Assembly: GCA_030460725.1 (NCBI GenBank)
Contig: JAKECL010000001.1
Coordinates: 1 to 33,089, forward strand
Direction: 5' to 3'
DNA: 33,089 bases
From: Propionibacterium sp.
GTDB taxonomy: Bacteria; Actinomycetota; Actinomycetes; Actinomycetales; Actinomycetaceae
Shown: piece after piece, positions 24,738 through 32,926 of the stretch
Numbering within the stretch: the stretch's first letter is position 1
Layout of the letters: every line of letters starts with the position of its first letter
The notes under the pieces: model-generated
Seen by the model: only the letters and a program-made list of their open reading frames with translations
Told to the model about the DNA's origin: nothing
Databases searched by the model: none
Program-made: the position numbers and the translations under genes

Positions 24738-26734
24738 CGCACTTCTCTGAGTGGGTGGCTGTTGTCCCCAATGTCGGGCTGGTGCTCTGTGCGCTGTTGG
24801 TTCCCGGTATGATCCTGGGCTGGAGCGCACGTCTGAGGGGGCTCAGGCTGCTCATTGCGAGCCCTCTCCTCTCCGCGTTTCTCATCGGCACCGGTGCGGT
24901 GGTCGCTGCGTACACGCCACTGAGGTGGGGATGGGTCCCGTTGGGCCTGTGGACGCTGGTCGTCTGCGCGCCGACCGCCCTGCTGTTCCGCTCGCCCCTA
25001 GTGAGCCGGGCGGTGCCACCGCCGGTATGGGGGCAGGTCTCCGATCACGGGGCACATCGCAGTGCCACTGTGGTGGCACTTGCAGTTGGAACCGTACTCG
25101 CTTCCCTCCAGTCCGCGTGGGGAATGATGGTTCCCATCGGTGTCCCTTCGCGCCCCCCGCAGGCATGGGACTCCGTCTTTCATCTCAGTGCTGTGCGGTG
25201 GATCCTCGACACCGGTGACGGGTCGACACTGCACCTCGGCGCGGTCTCCATGACGGATGGGGCTCCGTCGTTCTATCCTGCCGGCTGGCACGACCTCGCC
25301 GCGCTTGCATACACGGGTGACGTGGTGGTCGCCACGAACGTCACCGCGATTGTCGTGGCCGCGCTTCTCTGGCCTTTCGCAGTCGGCACTCTGGCAACGA
25401 CGATCTCCCCGAACTCCAGGAGCGTCGCCTTCCTCGCTCCACTCCTCGCCTCGACATTCACTGCGTTCCCCGAGAGGGTGGCGTCCTGGGGTACGCTCTG
25501 GCCGACCCTGCTGGCGTACTCGTTGGTGCCAATGCTGTTGGCCATGTTCCTGCGTGTACGTGGGGGGACCACCTTCAGGCCCGGAGCTGCCGACCTCCTG
25601 GTGAGCGCACTGGCTGTCATCGGCATCGCGATCGTTCATCCCACGGGCGTCTTCGCCTCGATCGTCCTGGGTCTGTGGCCCTTCCTCGGACTTGTCGTTG
25701 GTCTGCTGCGTCGGTCCGTGTCTGCACCCGTGGGATGGCGTGTGGCCATCTACCTCACTCCCATCATCGCTATCGCAGCCTTCCTGGTCATTCGCACGAC
25801 CTCGATCTGGGCCGGAGTGGCCGGATACGGTGGGCGTGCGGTTGAGGGGACCGTGGGTGGAGAACTCATTGGTGCGATGGTTGACACGCAGATGGCACGT
25901 CGCTATGGGGCCGCAGGCGCCCAATGGTTGCTGGCCGTCACCCTGATCATGGGACTAGCAGTCAGCCTGTTCCTCAGGGGACGCCGATGGCTGGTGCTGG
26001 CATGGGCCGCAGCCGTGTACCTGTACTTGGTGGCCTCGACACTTGCGCTCCCTGGGTACTCGCTCGTGGCGGCCTGGTACTCCGATCCTGTCCGTCTGGG
26101 GGCGATTGTCCCCCTGATCGCGGCACCGGTCTGTGCACTCGGTGTGGGAACCCCCGTTGAATGGTTGCTCGGCAAGGCAGAGTCCCGTCTCGCCGGACGC
26201 CGCGGTATTGCCGTGGTGGTTCTGGCACTGGTCTTCACCTTGTGCTTCGTCGTGACCTCCGGCTACGGTCGGGCTCGCGGTAGCCATCAGATGTTCGTTG
26301 ACTACCACCAGGAGGGGCAGTCAGGACCCAATGGTCTGGTCAGCGACGCAGAACTCGCGATGATGCGGAGAGTTGGCGACGAACTGCCGGCGCATGCCCG
26401 GGTCATCGGCAGTCCCATGAATGGTTCCGCTCTTCTCTATCCAGTGGGCAACGTCAATGTCGTCTTCCGTCATGTGTGGTCGACCTCGGATCCACAGATT
26501 GACTGGATTGTCCAGAACTTCGGCAACATCCTGACTGATCCGAAGGTGTGCCAGGCATTGGACGAACAGGGAATCCATTATTATTACGCGGACTCACTGA
26601 CCTATCTTCCGGGAATGCCGGTGAACGAGTACTATGCTCCGGTCGCAAATGCTCGGGAGTTGACAGACCACATGCAGCTGGTGGACAGCGGAGGAACCGC
26701 TTCGGTGTGGTATCTCTCGATGTGTTCGCAGTGA
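24734..26734 (+). CDS. Large multi-pass membrane protein, DUF6541-like, possible GT-C glycosyltransferase
   Basis: A 666-residue protein with about 12-14 membrane segments across residues 10-520 and a ~140-residue extracytoplasmic C-terminal domain. The first large outer loop contains AWDSVFHLSAVRWILD and FYPAGWHDLAAL, acidic/His motifs placed like the catalytic loop of GT-C enzymes that use polyprenyl-phosphate sugars. This pattern is what I associate with DUF6541 of actinobacteria; I am not certain of the family number. It overlaps glfT2 (ATGA) and sits between glfT2 and glfT1, so it probably acts on the galactan at the outer face: branching, capping or polymerising. A Wzy-like role cannot be excluded. 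Its 3' end is AT-richer than the rest of the window. Confidence 0.7.
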   Translation: MTHFSEWVAVVPNVGLVLCALLVPGMILGWSARLRGLRLLIASPLLSAFLIGTGAVVAAYTPLRWGWVPLGLWTLVVCAPTALLFRSPLVSRAVPPPVWGQVSDHGAHRSATVVALAVGTVLASLQSAWGMMVPIGVPSRPPQAWDSVFHLSAVRWILDTGDGSTLHLGAVSMTDGAPSFYPAGWHDLAALAYTGDVVVATNVTAIVVAALLWPFAVGTLATTISPNSRSVAFLAPLLASTFTAFPERVASWGTLWPTLLAYSLVPMLLAMFLRVRGGTTFRPGAADLLVSALAVIGIAIVHPTGVFASIVLGLWPFLGLVVGLLRRSVSAPVGWRVAIYLTPIIAIAAFLVIRTTSIWAGVAGYGGRAVEGTVGGELIGAMVDTQMARRYGAAGAQWLLAVTLIMGLAVSLFLRGRRWLVLAWAAAVYLYLVASTLALPGYSLVAAWYSDPVRLGAIVPLIAAPVCALGVGTPVEWLLGKAESRLAGRRGIAVVVLALVFTLCFVVTSGYGRARGSHQMFVDYHQEGQSGPNGLVSDAELAMMRRVGDELPAHARVIGSPMNGSALLYPVGNVNVVFRHVWSTSDPQIDWIVQNFGNILTDPKVCQALDEQGIHYYYADSLTYLPGMPVNEYYAPVANARELTDHMQLVDSGGTASVWYLSMCSQ

Positions 26735-26807
26735 ACAAGGGTGAACCTCCGCTCCCCCGCGCCCGGTCGGAGAGGTGGGATGCAGAGTTGGTGCGGAGGA
26801 GTCGCTG

Positions 26808-27755
26808 ATGAAGACGGCACGGGTGTGGGCGGTCGTGGTCGCCTGGAACAGAGCGGCCTTGTTGACCGAGTCGCTGGACGCTCTTGCTGCGCAGACGCGC
26901 CCCCTGGACGGGGTCGTGGTGGTCGACAACGCCTCGACCGACGGGACCGCGGAGGTCATCCGCACACATGGCGTGGTGTCCCGGGTCGTGACCATGCCCC
27001 AGAACATGGGCGGGGCCGGAGGCTTTGCTGCAGGGTTGGCGGCGGCCGTGGAGGAGGGGGCCGACCTCGTGTGGATCATGGACGACGACACGGTCGCAAC
27101 TCCCACCGCGTTGGAGGTGCTCATGCAGGCACGCTGCGCCTATCCAGGTACGCCTGCCCTCCTGGCTGCGCGTGCGGACTGGGCCGACGGTCGCGAGCAC
27201 CCGATGAACGCACCGCGTCGCAGACCCTGGTCGTCGTGTTCCCTGCGGGAGCACGCGCGCCGCGTCGGGGCGCGACCTATCCGTACTGCATCCTTCGTGG
27301 CGATCCTCATCGATTCGCGGGCCGTTCGCGAGGACGGGCTGCCTCTTGCGGACTTCTTCCTGTGGAATGACGACTTCGAGTACACGGGACGTCTGCTGCG
27401 ACACCGGGTCGGACTCTACGTCCCGGCTGCCAGGGTCGAGCACAGAACGAAGGTCTTCGGGAACTCGACCGCGGATCCGGGTCCTCGCTTCGTCAACGAG
27501 GTACGGAACAAGATCTGGACGTTCACCCGGACTCACTCATTCGGACTGCTGGACACCTGCACCTTCTCCGGTGCGACGCTGGTGCGTTGGGCGGGGATGC
27601 TCAGACGAGCGCAGGACAGGAGGGGAATGCTCCGACAGCTTGCAGGCGGTGTCGCCCAGGCGTTGCATGCGCCCCGGTCCACTTCCGCGGTGCTGTCGGG
27701 CACACCCGTGGCCGAACAGGTGAAGGCCATCGAGAGGGGCGCGGGACGTGCCTGA
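26808..27755 (+). CDS. glfT1: GlfT1-like galactofuranosyltransferase (GT2)
   Basis: A 315-residue GT-A enzyme. VWAVVVAWNRAALLTESLDA (6-25), VVVDNASTDGTAEVI (37-51), NMGGAGGFAAGLAAAVEEGA (66-85), WIMDDDTVATPTALE (89-103), ASFVAILIDSRAV (161-173), FFLWNDDFEYTGRLL (183-197) and VEHRTKVFG (210-218) match the GlfT1/RfbF-like pattern: DDD metal site, DD-x-EY catalytic block and a ligand His. GlfT1 puts the first galactofuranose residues on the lipid-linked primer before GlfT2 extends it. Length matches mycobacterial GlfT1 (about 300 residues). ATG 26808 follows GGAGGA at seven bases, after a 73-base gap. It could instead be another GT2 such as a rhamnosyl- or other Galf-transferase. Confidence 0.83.
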   Translation: MKTARVWAVVVAWNRAALLTESLDALAAQTRPLDGVVVVDNASTDGTAEVIRTHGVVSRVVTMPQNMGGAGGFAAGLAAAVEEGADLVWIMDDDTVATPTALEVLMQARCAYPGTPALLAARADWADGREHPMNAPRRRPWSSCSLREHARRVGARPIRTASFVAILIDSRAVREDGLPLADFFLWNDDFEYTGRLLRHRVGLYVPAARVEHRTKVFGNSTADPGPRFVNEVRNKIWTFTRTHSFGLLDTCTFSGATLVRWAGMLRRAQDRRGMLRQLAGGVAQALHAPRSTSAVLSGTPVAEQVKAIERGAGRA

Positions 27756-28611
27756 GTTCAGTGTGCTCCTTCCGGTCTATCACGGCGACGTGCCCAGCCA
27801 CTTCACCAGGGCATTGCGCTCAGTGGGGGCAGACCAGACCCTTCCTCCCGACCAGATTGTCATCGTCGCAGACGGTCCCGTGCCATCGGGGATAGCAGTG
27901 CTGCTCGATGCGCTCGAGCAGGGCGGTCACCAAGAGCTCACTGGTGGAGTTCAAGTGAACGTGGTGAGACGCGCCCGCAACTCGGGCCTGGGGCCTGCAT
28001 TGAACGACGGCCTCAGGGCGTGTGTGCACGACGTGGTGGCCAGGGCGGATGCTGACGACATCTCCCACCCGCATCGTTTCGAGGTCCAGATTCCCCACAT
28101 CGAATCCGGGAGGGACATCGTCGGGAGCGCCATCGTGGAATTCGAGGAGGACGAGCACCGCACGGGGATGGTGCGCAGGATGCCGCGGACGGACGAGGAG
28201 ATTCGGCGCAGCATCTCCTTCAGGGATCCGTTCAACCATCCGACCGTGGTCTATCGGGTCAGCGGTGTGTGCAGGGCGGGATGGTACGAGGACCTTCCCC
28301 TCATGGAGGACTACTGGCTCTTCGCCCGGATGGTCGCCGACGGTCAGGAAGGCTACAACGACCCCGAACCGCTGGTGTCCTACAGGGTGGGAGCGGGCGC
28401 CTACAGGCGCCGTGGAGGCATGCGGCTGCTTCGCTCAGAGATCTCCCTCCAGCGGCGGATGTACCTGCTCGGAGTCACCGACAAGAGCCAGTACCTGCGG
28501 AACCTGATCGTGCGCGGGGCGTACAGACTCGTGCCCACCGCGCTGAGACGACTGCTCTACACCCAGGTCGGCGGCAGGAAGTGGTTCCGAAGTGCTGGTG
28601 ACGCCACGTGA
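27748..28611 (+). CDS. GT2-family glycosyltransferase, AmsE-like
   Basis: A 287-residue GT-A enzyme: FSVLLPVYHGDVPSHFTRAL (4-23), IVIVADGPV (37-45), RRARNSGLGPALNDGLRAC (74-92), ARADADDISHPHRFEVQ (98-114, metal-binding D101/D103), DPFNHPTVVYR and LMEDYWLFARMVADG (acid-base E-D pair). This order is typical of the AmsE/WcaA-like GT2 group of exopolysaccharide loci. GTG 27748 overlaps the glfT1 stop by eight bases, indicating coupling. It may add a side-chain or the sugar that carries phosphocholine (speculation). Basic C-terminal residues could bind the membrane. Confidence 0.86.
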   Translation: MPEFSVLLPVYHGDVPSHFTRALRSVGADQTLPPDQIVIVADGPVPSGIAVLLDALEQGGHQELTGGVQVNVVRRARNSGLGPALNDGLRACVHDVVARADADDISHPHRFEVQIPHIESGRDIVGSAIVEFEEDEHRTGMVRRMPRTDEEIRRSISFRDPFNHPTVVYRVSGVCRAGWYEDLPLMEDYWLFARMVADGQEGYNDPEPLVSYRVGAGAYRRRGGMRLLRSEISLQRRMYLLGVTDKSQYLRNLIVRGAYRLVPTALRRLLYTQVGGRKWFRSAGDAT

Positions 28612-28692
28612 AGCAGTGCCGTGCCGGTCGCTGGTGCCCTTCGGTGTTCGGGTACGGAGCGGTTTGCGGACTGGGATTCTCCTGTGGTCCCC

Positions 28693-28698
28693 TAGACT
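28693..28698 (+). promoter_or_regulatory. candidate -10 element (TAGACT) for glf-wzm-wzt
   Basis: TAGACT lies 36 bases before the GTG of glf in a 117-base gap. A start near 28705 leaves a leader of about 24 bases with AAAGGGAG. No good -35 is found at 16-19 bases. Confidence 0.42.
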
Positions 28699-28728
28699 GA
28701 CCGAGGCAGACTGAAAGGGAGTCCTCTC

Positions 28729-29895
28729 GTGAACTATGACCTTGTGGTGGTCGGGTCGGGTCTGTTCGGCCTGACGGTGGCTGAGCAGTGCGCGAAGCGT
28801 TGGAACCTGCGGGTGGCAGTGGTGGAGCGCCGTGATCACCTGGGTGGCAACGCCTACTCCGAGATCGATCCGAGTACGGGGATCGAGGTGCACAAGTATG
28901 GAGCGCACCTGTTCCACACCTCGAATGAGAGGGTGTGGGAGTACGTCAACCGTTTCACGTCCTTCACGGGTTATGTCCATCACGTGTGGACGACGGTGGG
29001 GGGGATTGTCTACCCGATGCCGGTCAACATGGGGACGATCAACCAGTTCTTCAATGCTGCGATGTCCCCTGATGAGGCGCGTGCGTTGATTGCGGAGCAG
29101 GCCCAGGAGGTGGAGGGCTCGGATGTCAAGGACTTCGAGTCCAAGGGGATCTCGCTGGTGGGGCGCCCGCTCTTCGAGGCGTTCTTCAAGAACTACACGG
29201 CGAAGCAGTGGCAGACGGATCCCAAGGACCTGCCCGCCTCGATCGTGTCGCGCTTGCCTGTGCGTTACACCTATGACAACCGGTACTTCAATGACAAGTA
29301 CGAGGGACTGCCGACGGGCGGCTACACGGCATGGATGTCGCGCATGGTGGATGACGAGCGGATTGACGTGTTCCTGGACACGGACTTCTTTGACGAGTCC
29401 CAGCCGCTGAACAAGGCGGCCGTGGTGGGGCAGGTCCCGGTGGTCTACACGGGTCCGGTGGATCGCTACTTCGACTATTCGCAGGGTGATCTGACGTGGA
29501 GGACGGTGGACTTCGAGCGTGAGGTCGTGGAGACGGGAGACTTCCAGGGGTGCCCGGTGATGAACTACGGGGATCTGGATGTGCCGTGGACGCGCATCAT
29601 CGAGTTCCGGCATTTTCATCCCGAGCGTGACTACCAGAAGGAACGCTCGGTGATCTTCCGGGAGTTCTCGCGTTTCGCCGAGCATGACGATGAGCCCTAC
29701 TACCCGATCAACACGGCGGAGGACCGGGCCCGTCTGGAGACGTATCGTGGCTTGATGGGGGAGGAGGACCGGGTGTTCTTCGGTGGGCGGTTGGGTACCT
29801 ACAAGTACCTGGACATGCACATGGCGATCGCCTCCGCACTCACCATGGTCGACAACGAGCTTGCACCGGTCTTCGACACCGGGGACCGCGCGTGA
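28729..29895 (+). CDS. glf: UDP-galactopyranose mutase
   Basis: A 388-residue flavoprotein that converts UDP-galactopyranose to UDP-galactofuranose. The FAD-binding VVGSGLFGLTVAEQ (7-20) and VERRDHLGGNAY (36-47) motifs are followed by YGAHLFHT (58-65), YPMPVNMGTINQFF, NYTAKQWQTDP, PVRYTYDNRYFND and the C-terminal GGRLGTYKYLDMHMAI, all signature UGM blocks. Length is normal. GTG 28729 has AAAGGGAG upstream. Its stop overlaps the wzm start (GTGA). It supplies donor for both Galf-transferases upstream. Its codons use more G-ending and T-ending forms than the neighbouring genes, so it may have a different history or expression level. Confidence 0.97.
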   Translation: MNYDLVVVGSGLFGLTVAEQCAKRWNLRVAVVERRDHLGGNAYSEIDPSTGIEVHKYGAHLFHTSNERVWEYVNRFTSFTGYVHHVWTTVGGIVYPMPVNMGTINQFFNAAMSPDEARALIAEQAQEVEGSDVKDFESKGISLVGRPLFEAFFKNYTAKQWQTDPKDLPASIVSRLPVRYTYDNRYFNDKYEGLPTGGYTAWMSRMVDDERIDVFLDTDFFDESQPLNKAAVVGQVPVVYTGPVDRYFDYSQGDLTWRTVDFEREVVETGDFQGCPVMNYGDLDVPWTRIIEFRHFHPERDYQKERSVIFREFSRFAEHDDEPYYPINTAEDRARLETYRGLMGEEDRVFFGGRLGTYKYLDMHMAIASALTMVDNELAPVFDTGDRA

Positions 29896-30773
29896 CGGTG
29901 GCGCTGGCCGACCAACCCTTCCGTCACCCGGGACACTCCCGGGGACTACTCGAGGTCATCCGCCAGCCGTACCTGACCTCACTGATTGTCCACAAGGAGC
30001 TCCGGCAGCGCTACAGGGGCTCTTTGTTCGGGATGCTCTGGAGCTATGCGAAGCCTGCGACCCAGTTCCTGGTGTTCTACTTCGCCATCGGTGTGTTCAT
30101 GAAGATGAACCAGAACATCGACAACTACGTGATCTACATGTTCTCCGGGATCATTGCGGTCAACTACTTCTCAGAGATCTTCGGCAACTCCACCCGTTCG
30201 ATCGTCTCCAACGCACCCCTGGTGAAGAAGATCTACCTGCCGCGCGAGCTCTTCCCTGTGTCAAGCCTGTGGGTGGCGTTCATCCACTTCCTTCCGCAGT
30301 TGGCGATTCTCCTGGTCGGCGCTGTGGTCGTGGGTTGGCGACCGACTCTCCTGCACCTGCTCGCCATTGTGGGGGGCTTTGTCATCGTCTCCCTCTTCGC
30401 TCTGGGACTGGGGCTGATCGGGGGGGCTCTGAACGTCTTCTACCGGGATGCGGAGAACTTCGTCGACCTCATTCTCATGGTGGTCACGTGGGTCTCGCCG
30501 GTTCTCTACGAGTGGCAGATGGTCCACGACGTGCTGGGTGGTCGCTTCCACGGGATCCTGTGGTACATGTACCAGCTGAACCCGATGACCGCAGCCATTG
30601 AGCTCTTCCACTTCGGCTTCTGGGAGGCGACTCTGCCGTCAGAATCGGCGTCCTCGGTCGTGCCAGGCCTGTTGACCTGGGCTCTGGCGGGCCTGGTCAT
30701 TTCAGCTGCGACGGTGCTGATCGGCGAGTTGGTCTTCCGTCGTCTCGATCCCAAGTTCGCCCAGGAGTTGTGA
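29892..30773 (+). CDS. wzm: Wzm-like polysaccharide ABC transporter permease
   Basis: A 293-residue integral membrane protein with six segments between about 55 and 285. The N-terminal amphipathic region and the KELRQRYRGSLFGMLWSYAK block (35-54) are typical of ABC-2 polysaccharide permeases (Wzm, TagG, mycobacterial Rv3783). VSNAPLVKKIYLPRELFP (about 108-125) is the usual cytoplasmic loop, and NVFYRDAENFVDLILMVVTWVSPVLY fits the re-entrant helix and fifth segment. It pairs with the ATPase one base downstream. In mycobacteria an equivalent pair exports lipid-linked galactan, and the glf/glfT neighbours point to the same cargo here. Confidence 0.93.
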   Translation: MTVALADQPFRHPGHSRGLLEVIRQPYLTSLIVHKELRQRYRGSLFGMLWSYAKPATQFLVFYFAIGVFMKMNQNIDNYVIYMFSGIIAVNYFSEIFGNSTRSIVSNAPLVKKIYLPRELFPVSSLWVAFIHFLPQLAILLVGAVVVGWRPTLLHLLAIVGGFVIVSLFALGLGLIGGALNVFYRDAENFVDLILMVVTWVSPVLYEWQMVHDVLGGRFHGILWYMYQLNPMTAAIELFHFGFWEATLPSESASSVVPGLLTWALAGLVISAATVLIGELVFRRLDPKFAQEL

Positions 30774-31504
30774 TGGGCACGGCAGTCATCAAGGTGGAGG
30801 ACGTGGTCAAGGAGTTCACGCTCCGCAACGTCCACACGCTCAAGGAACGACTGGTCTGGTCCCTGACCGGTCGGCGGAACGAGTTGTCCACGCAGTTCCG
30901 CGCCTTGGACGGGGTGTCCTTCGAGGTGGAACAGGGTGACTCCATCGGCCTGGTCGGCTTCAATGGCTCCGGCAAGTCGACCATGCTCAAGCTCATCTCG
31001 GGCGTCATGCAGCCAACGTCTGGGGAGGTCCTGGTCAGAGGGCGCATGGCGGGTCTCATCGAGGTCGGTGCGGGCTTCCACCCCGACCTCACCGGCCGCG
31101 AGAACGTGTTCCTCAATGGTGCAATCCTGGGCATGACCAAACAGGAGGTTGAGGAGTCCTTCGATGAGATCGTCCGGTTCTCCGAGATCGAACAGTTCAT
31201 CGACACGGAGGTGAAGTTCTACTCCTCGGGCATGTTCCTGCGGCTGGCCTTCTCAGTCGCCGTACACACCCGCCCCGAGGTGTTCCTGATTGACGAAATC
31301 CTCGCCGTGGGCGACGAGCCCTTCCAGCGCAAGTGTCTGGCGCGCATCCAGGAGATGCAGGAGAGCGGGTGCTCACTGGTCATCGTCAGCCACGACCTCG
31401 ACATGATCAAGCGCCTGTGCAACAGAGGGATACTGCTGGAGCACGGGCGGCTGCAGGTTGACGGGACTGCGACCCAGGCGGTGGACAGGTTGCGCTCCGC
31501 ATGA
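30773..31504 (+). CDS. wzt: Wzt-like polysaccharide ABC transporter ATP-binding protein
   Basis: A 243-residue ATPase: Walker A GFNGSGKST (62-70), the Wzt hallmark GLIEVGAGFHPDLTGRENV (94-112), signature YSSGM (150-154), Walker B VFLIDE with Glu175 (170-175) and switch His207. It stops right after the nucleotide-binding domain, so the C-terminal carbohydrate-binding domain of Wzt proteins that recognise a capped chain end is absent. The mycobacterial galactan exporter ATPase and Klebsiella O2a-type Wzt are similarly short. ATG 30773 overlaps the wzm stop (TGATG) with AGGAG upstream; a GTG at 30770 is an alternative. Confidence 0.94.
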   Translation: MGTAVIKVEDVVKEFTLRNVHTLKERLVWSLTGRRNELSTQFRALDGVSFEVEQGDSIGLVGFNGSGKSTMLKLISGVMQPTSGEVLVRGRMAGLIEVGAGFHPDLTGRENVFLNGAILGMTKQEVEESFDEIVRFSEIEQFIDTEVKFYSSGMFLRLAFSVAVHTRPEVFLIDEILAVGDEPFQRKCLARIQEMQESGCSLVIVSHDLDMIKRLCNRGILLEHGRLQVDGTATQAVDRLRSA

Positions 31505-31600
31505 GGATGCGTCGCGGTGGCTCAGACCCACGCAGCCGTTTGCTTTCGTGCACGCCCGCTCGGCGCGGCCCCGTCGTGTCTCGACGAGAGATTGCATGAC

Positions 31601-32926
31601 ATGGACACACAGACGGGGTCTTCAGGAACGGGACTGACCAAGGGCTCGACCGTGGGCATCCTGGCATCGACGGTGGTTGCGGCGGTGTCGACGCTCGCTA
31701 TCACGATGGTTGCCTACCGAGGTCTCTCCCAGGACGGGGACGCGACCAAGTACGCCGACTTCATGGTCTTCTGGGCGTTGCTCTTTGGTGTCTATGGTGT
31801 CGTGGTCGGTGTGCAGAACGAGGCGACCAGAGCAGTGGGGACTTGTGCACGTCAGGTGGAGGAAGGACGCAGGGTCCGTCCCGGGCCACGCGTGGTCTGG
31901 GCGGCGCTGCTGCTGGCTTCAGCCACCGCAGGCGTACTCGTTGTCGCCTCTCCATGGTGGGGACCGCGACTGGTCCCGGCCTCAATGCCGGGCGTGGTGC
32001 CAGCTGTCGCCGTGGGAGTCATACTCTACGCCGTCTATGAGTTCGTCCTGGGCTCGGCATCAGGGATGAGGCAGTGGAGTGTGTACTCGTTGATGGTGAG
32101 CGGAGACGGAGTCATCCGTCTGCTTCTCGTTGCGTCGGTCGCATTCATGGGTCTGGGGCTCCTGGCATTCGAGGTGGCCTGCGTCGTCGCCACCTTCTTC
32201 TGTCTCGTCTTGGCTGTGCTCTTCCCGCGAGGGCGAAGGGTACTGGTGGCACGTGGCGACGTCGGGTGGATCCGTCTGCTGCGCAACAATCTCCTGTCGT
32301 GTGTCTCATCGGCGTCGACGGCGATTCTGATCACGGCATTTCCGGCGATCATCAAGCTGACGGCAGGAGCCGAGTCTGCGGCGGTCCTGGGAGGGACGAT
32401 CACGGCGATATCGCTCACACGCTCACCGATCCTCATGCCGCTTCAGGCATTCCAGGGAGTGGCCATCACGGCATTTCTGCGGGAGCAGGGCAATGTGTTC
32501 CGGTTGCTGCTCAAGCCGGTGATGCTGCTCTGCGTGATCGGAGTCCCCGCCTCCGCCCTCGCGGGGCTCGTGGGTCCTTGGGCAATGGGGCTGCTCTACG
32601 GATCGGCGATCACCGCCGGACCGTGGACCTTCGTGGGGCTGACTCTGGCGGCGATACCGCTGGCCGTGGTCACTCTGACGGGTACTGCTGCAGTCGCTTG
32701 CAACGCTCACGTCTGGTTCAGCGCAGGATGGTTCACGGCAGCAGTCGTGGCGTCTGCTCTCCTCTTCCTCCCGGTCGGCCTGCCTACACGCGTGTGTGTG
32801 GGGTTGTTCACGGGGCCGCTTGTCGGCATGTTGATACACCTGGAGGGAATCCGCCGGACACGAGACGCAGCCATCATGCGTGCGACGGCTGTCGTGCTGG
32901 GTCAGAGGGGCGAACTCAGACCGTGA
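31601..32926 (+). CDS. MATE/Wzx-like polysaccharide flippase or membrane protein
   Basis: A 441-residue protein with about 12 hydrophobic segments spaced like the polysaccharide-transport (Wzx/RfbX, MOP superfamily) proteins: an N-terminal unit with GSTVGILASTVVAAVSTLAI, a central loop NNLLSCVSSASTAILITAFP and a second bundle from about residue 250. The central helix pair with SPILMPLQAFQGVAI recalls Wzx-like proteins of actinobacteria. ATG 31601 begins the similar region; only a weak GAGAG lies upstream, and in-frame codons back to 31517 give no hydrophobic segment. It follows wzt after 96 bases on the same strand. It may flip a second lipid-linked unit, for instance a side-chain donor; the assignment is tentative. 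Confidence 0.68.
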   Translation: MDTQTGSSGTGLTKGSTVGILASTVVAAVSTLAITMVAYRGLSQDGDATKYADFMVFWALLFGVYGVVVGVQNEATRAVGTCARQVEEGRRVRPGPRVVWAALLLASATAGVLVVASPWWGPRLVPASMPGVVPAVAVGVILYAVYEFVLGSASGMRQWSVYSLMVSGDGVIRLLLVASVAFMGLGLLAFEVACVVATFFCLVLAVLFPRGRRVLVARGDVGWIRLLRNNLLSCVSSASTAILITAFPAIIKLTAGAESAAVLGGTITAISLTRSPILMPLQAFQGVAITAFLREQGNVFRLLLKPVMLLCVIGVPASALAGLVGPWAMGLLYGSAITAGPWTFVGLTLAAIPLAVVTLTGTAAVACNAHVWFSAGWFTAAVVASALLFLPVGLPTRVCVGLFTGPLVGMLIHLEGIRRTRDAAIMRATAVVLGQRGELRP

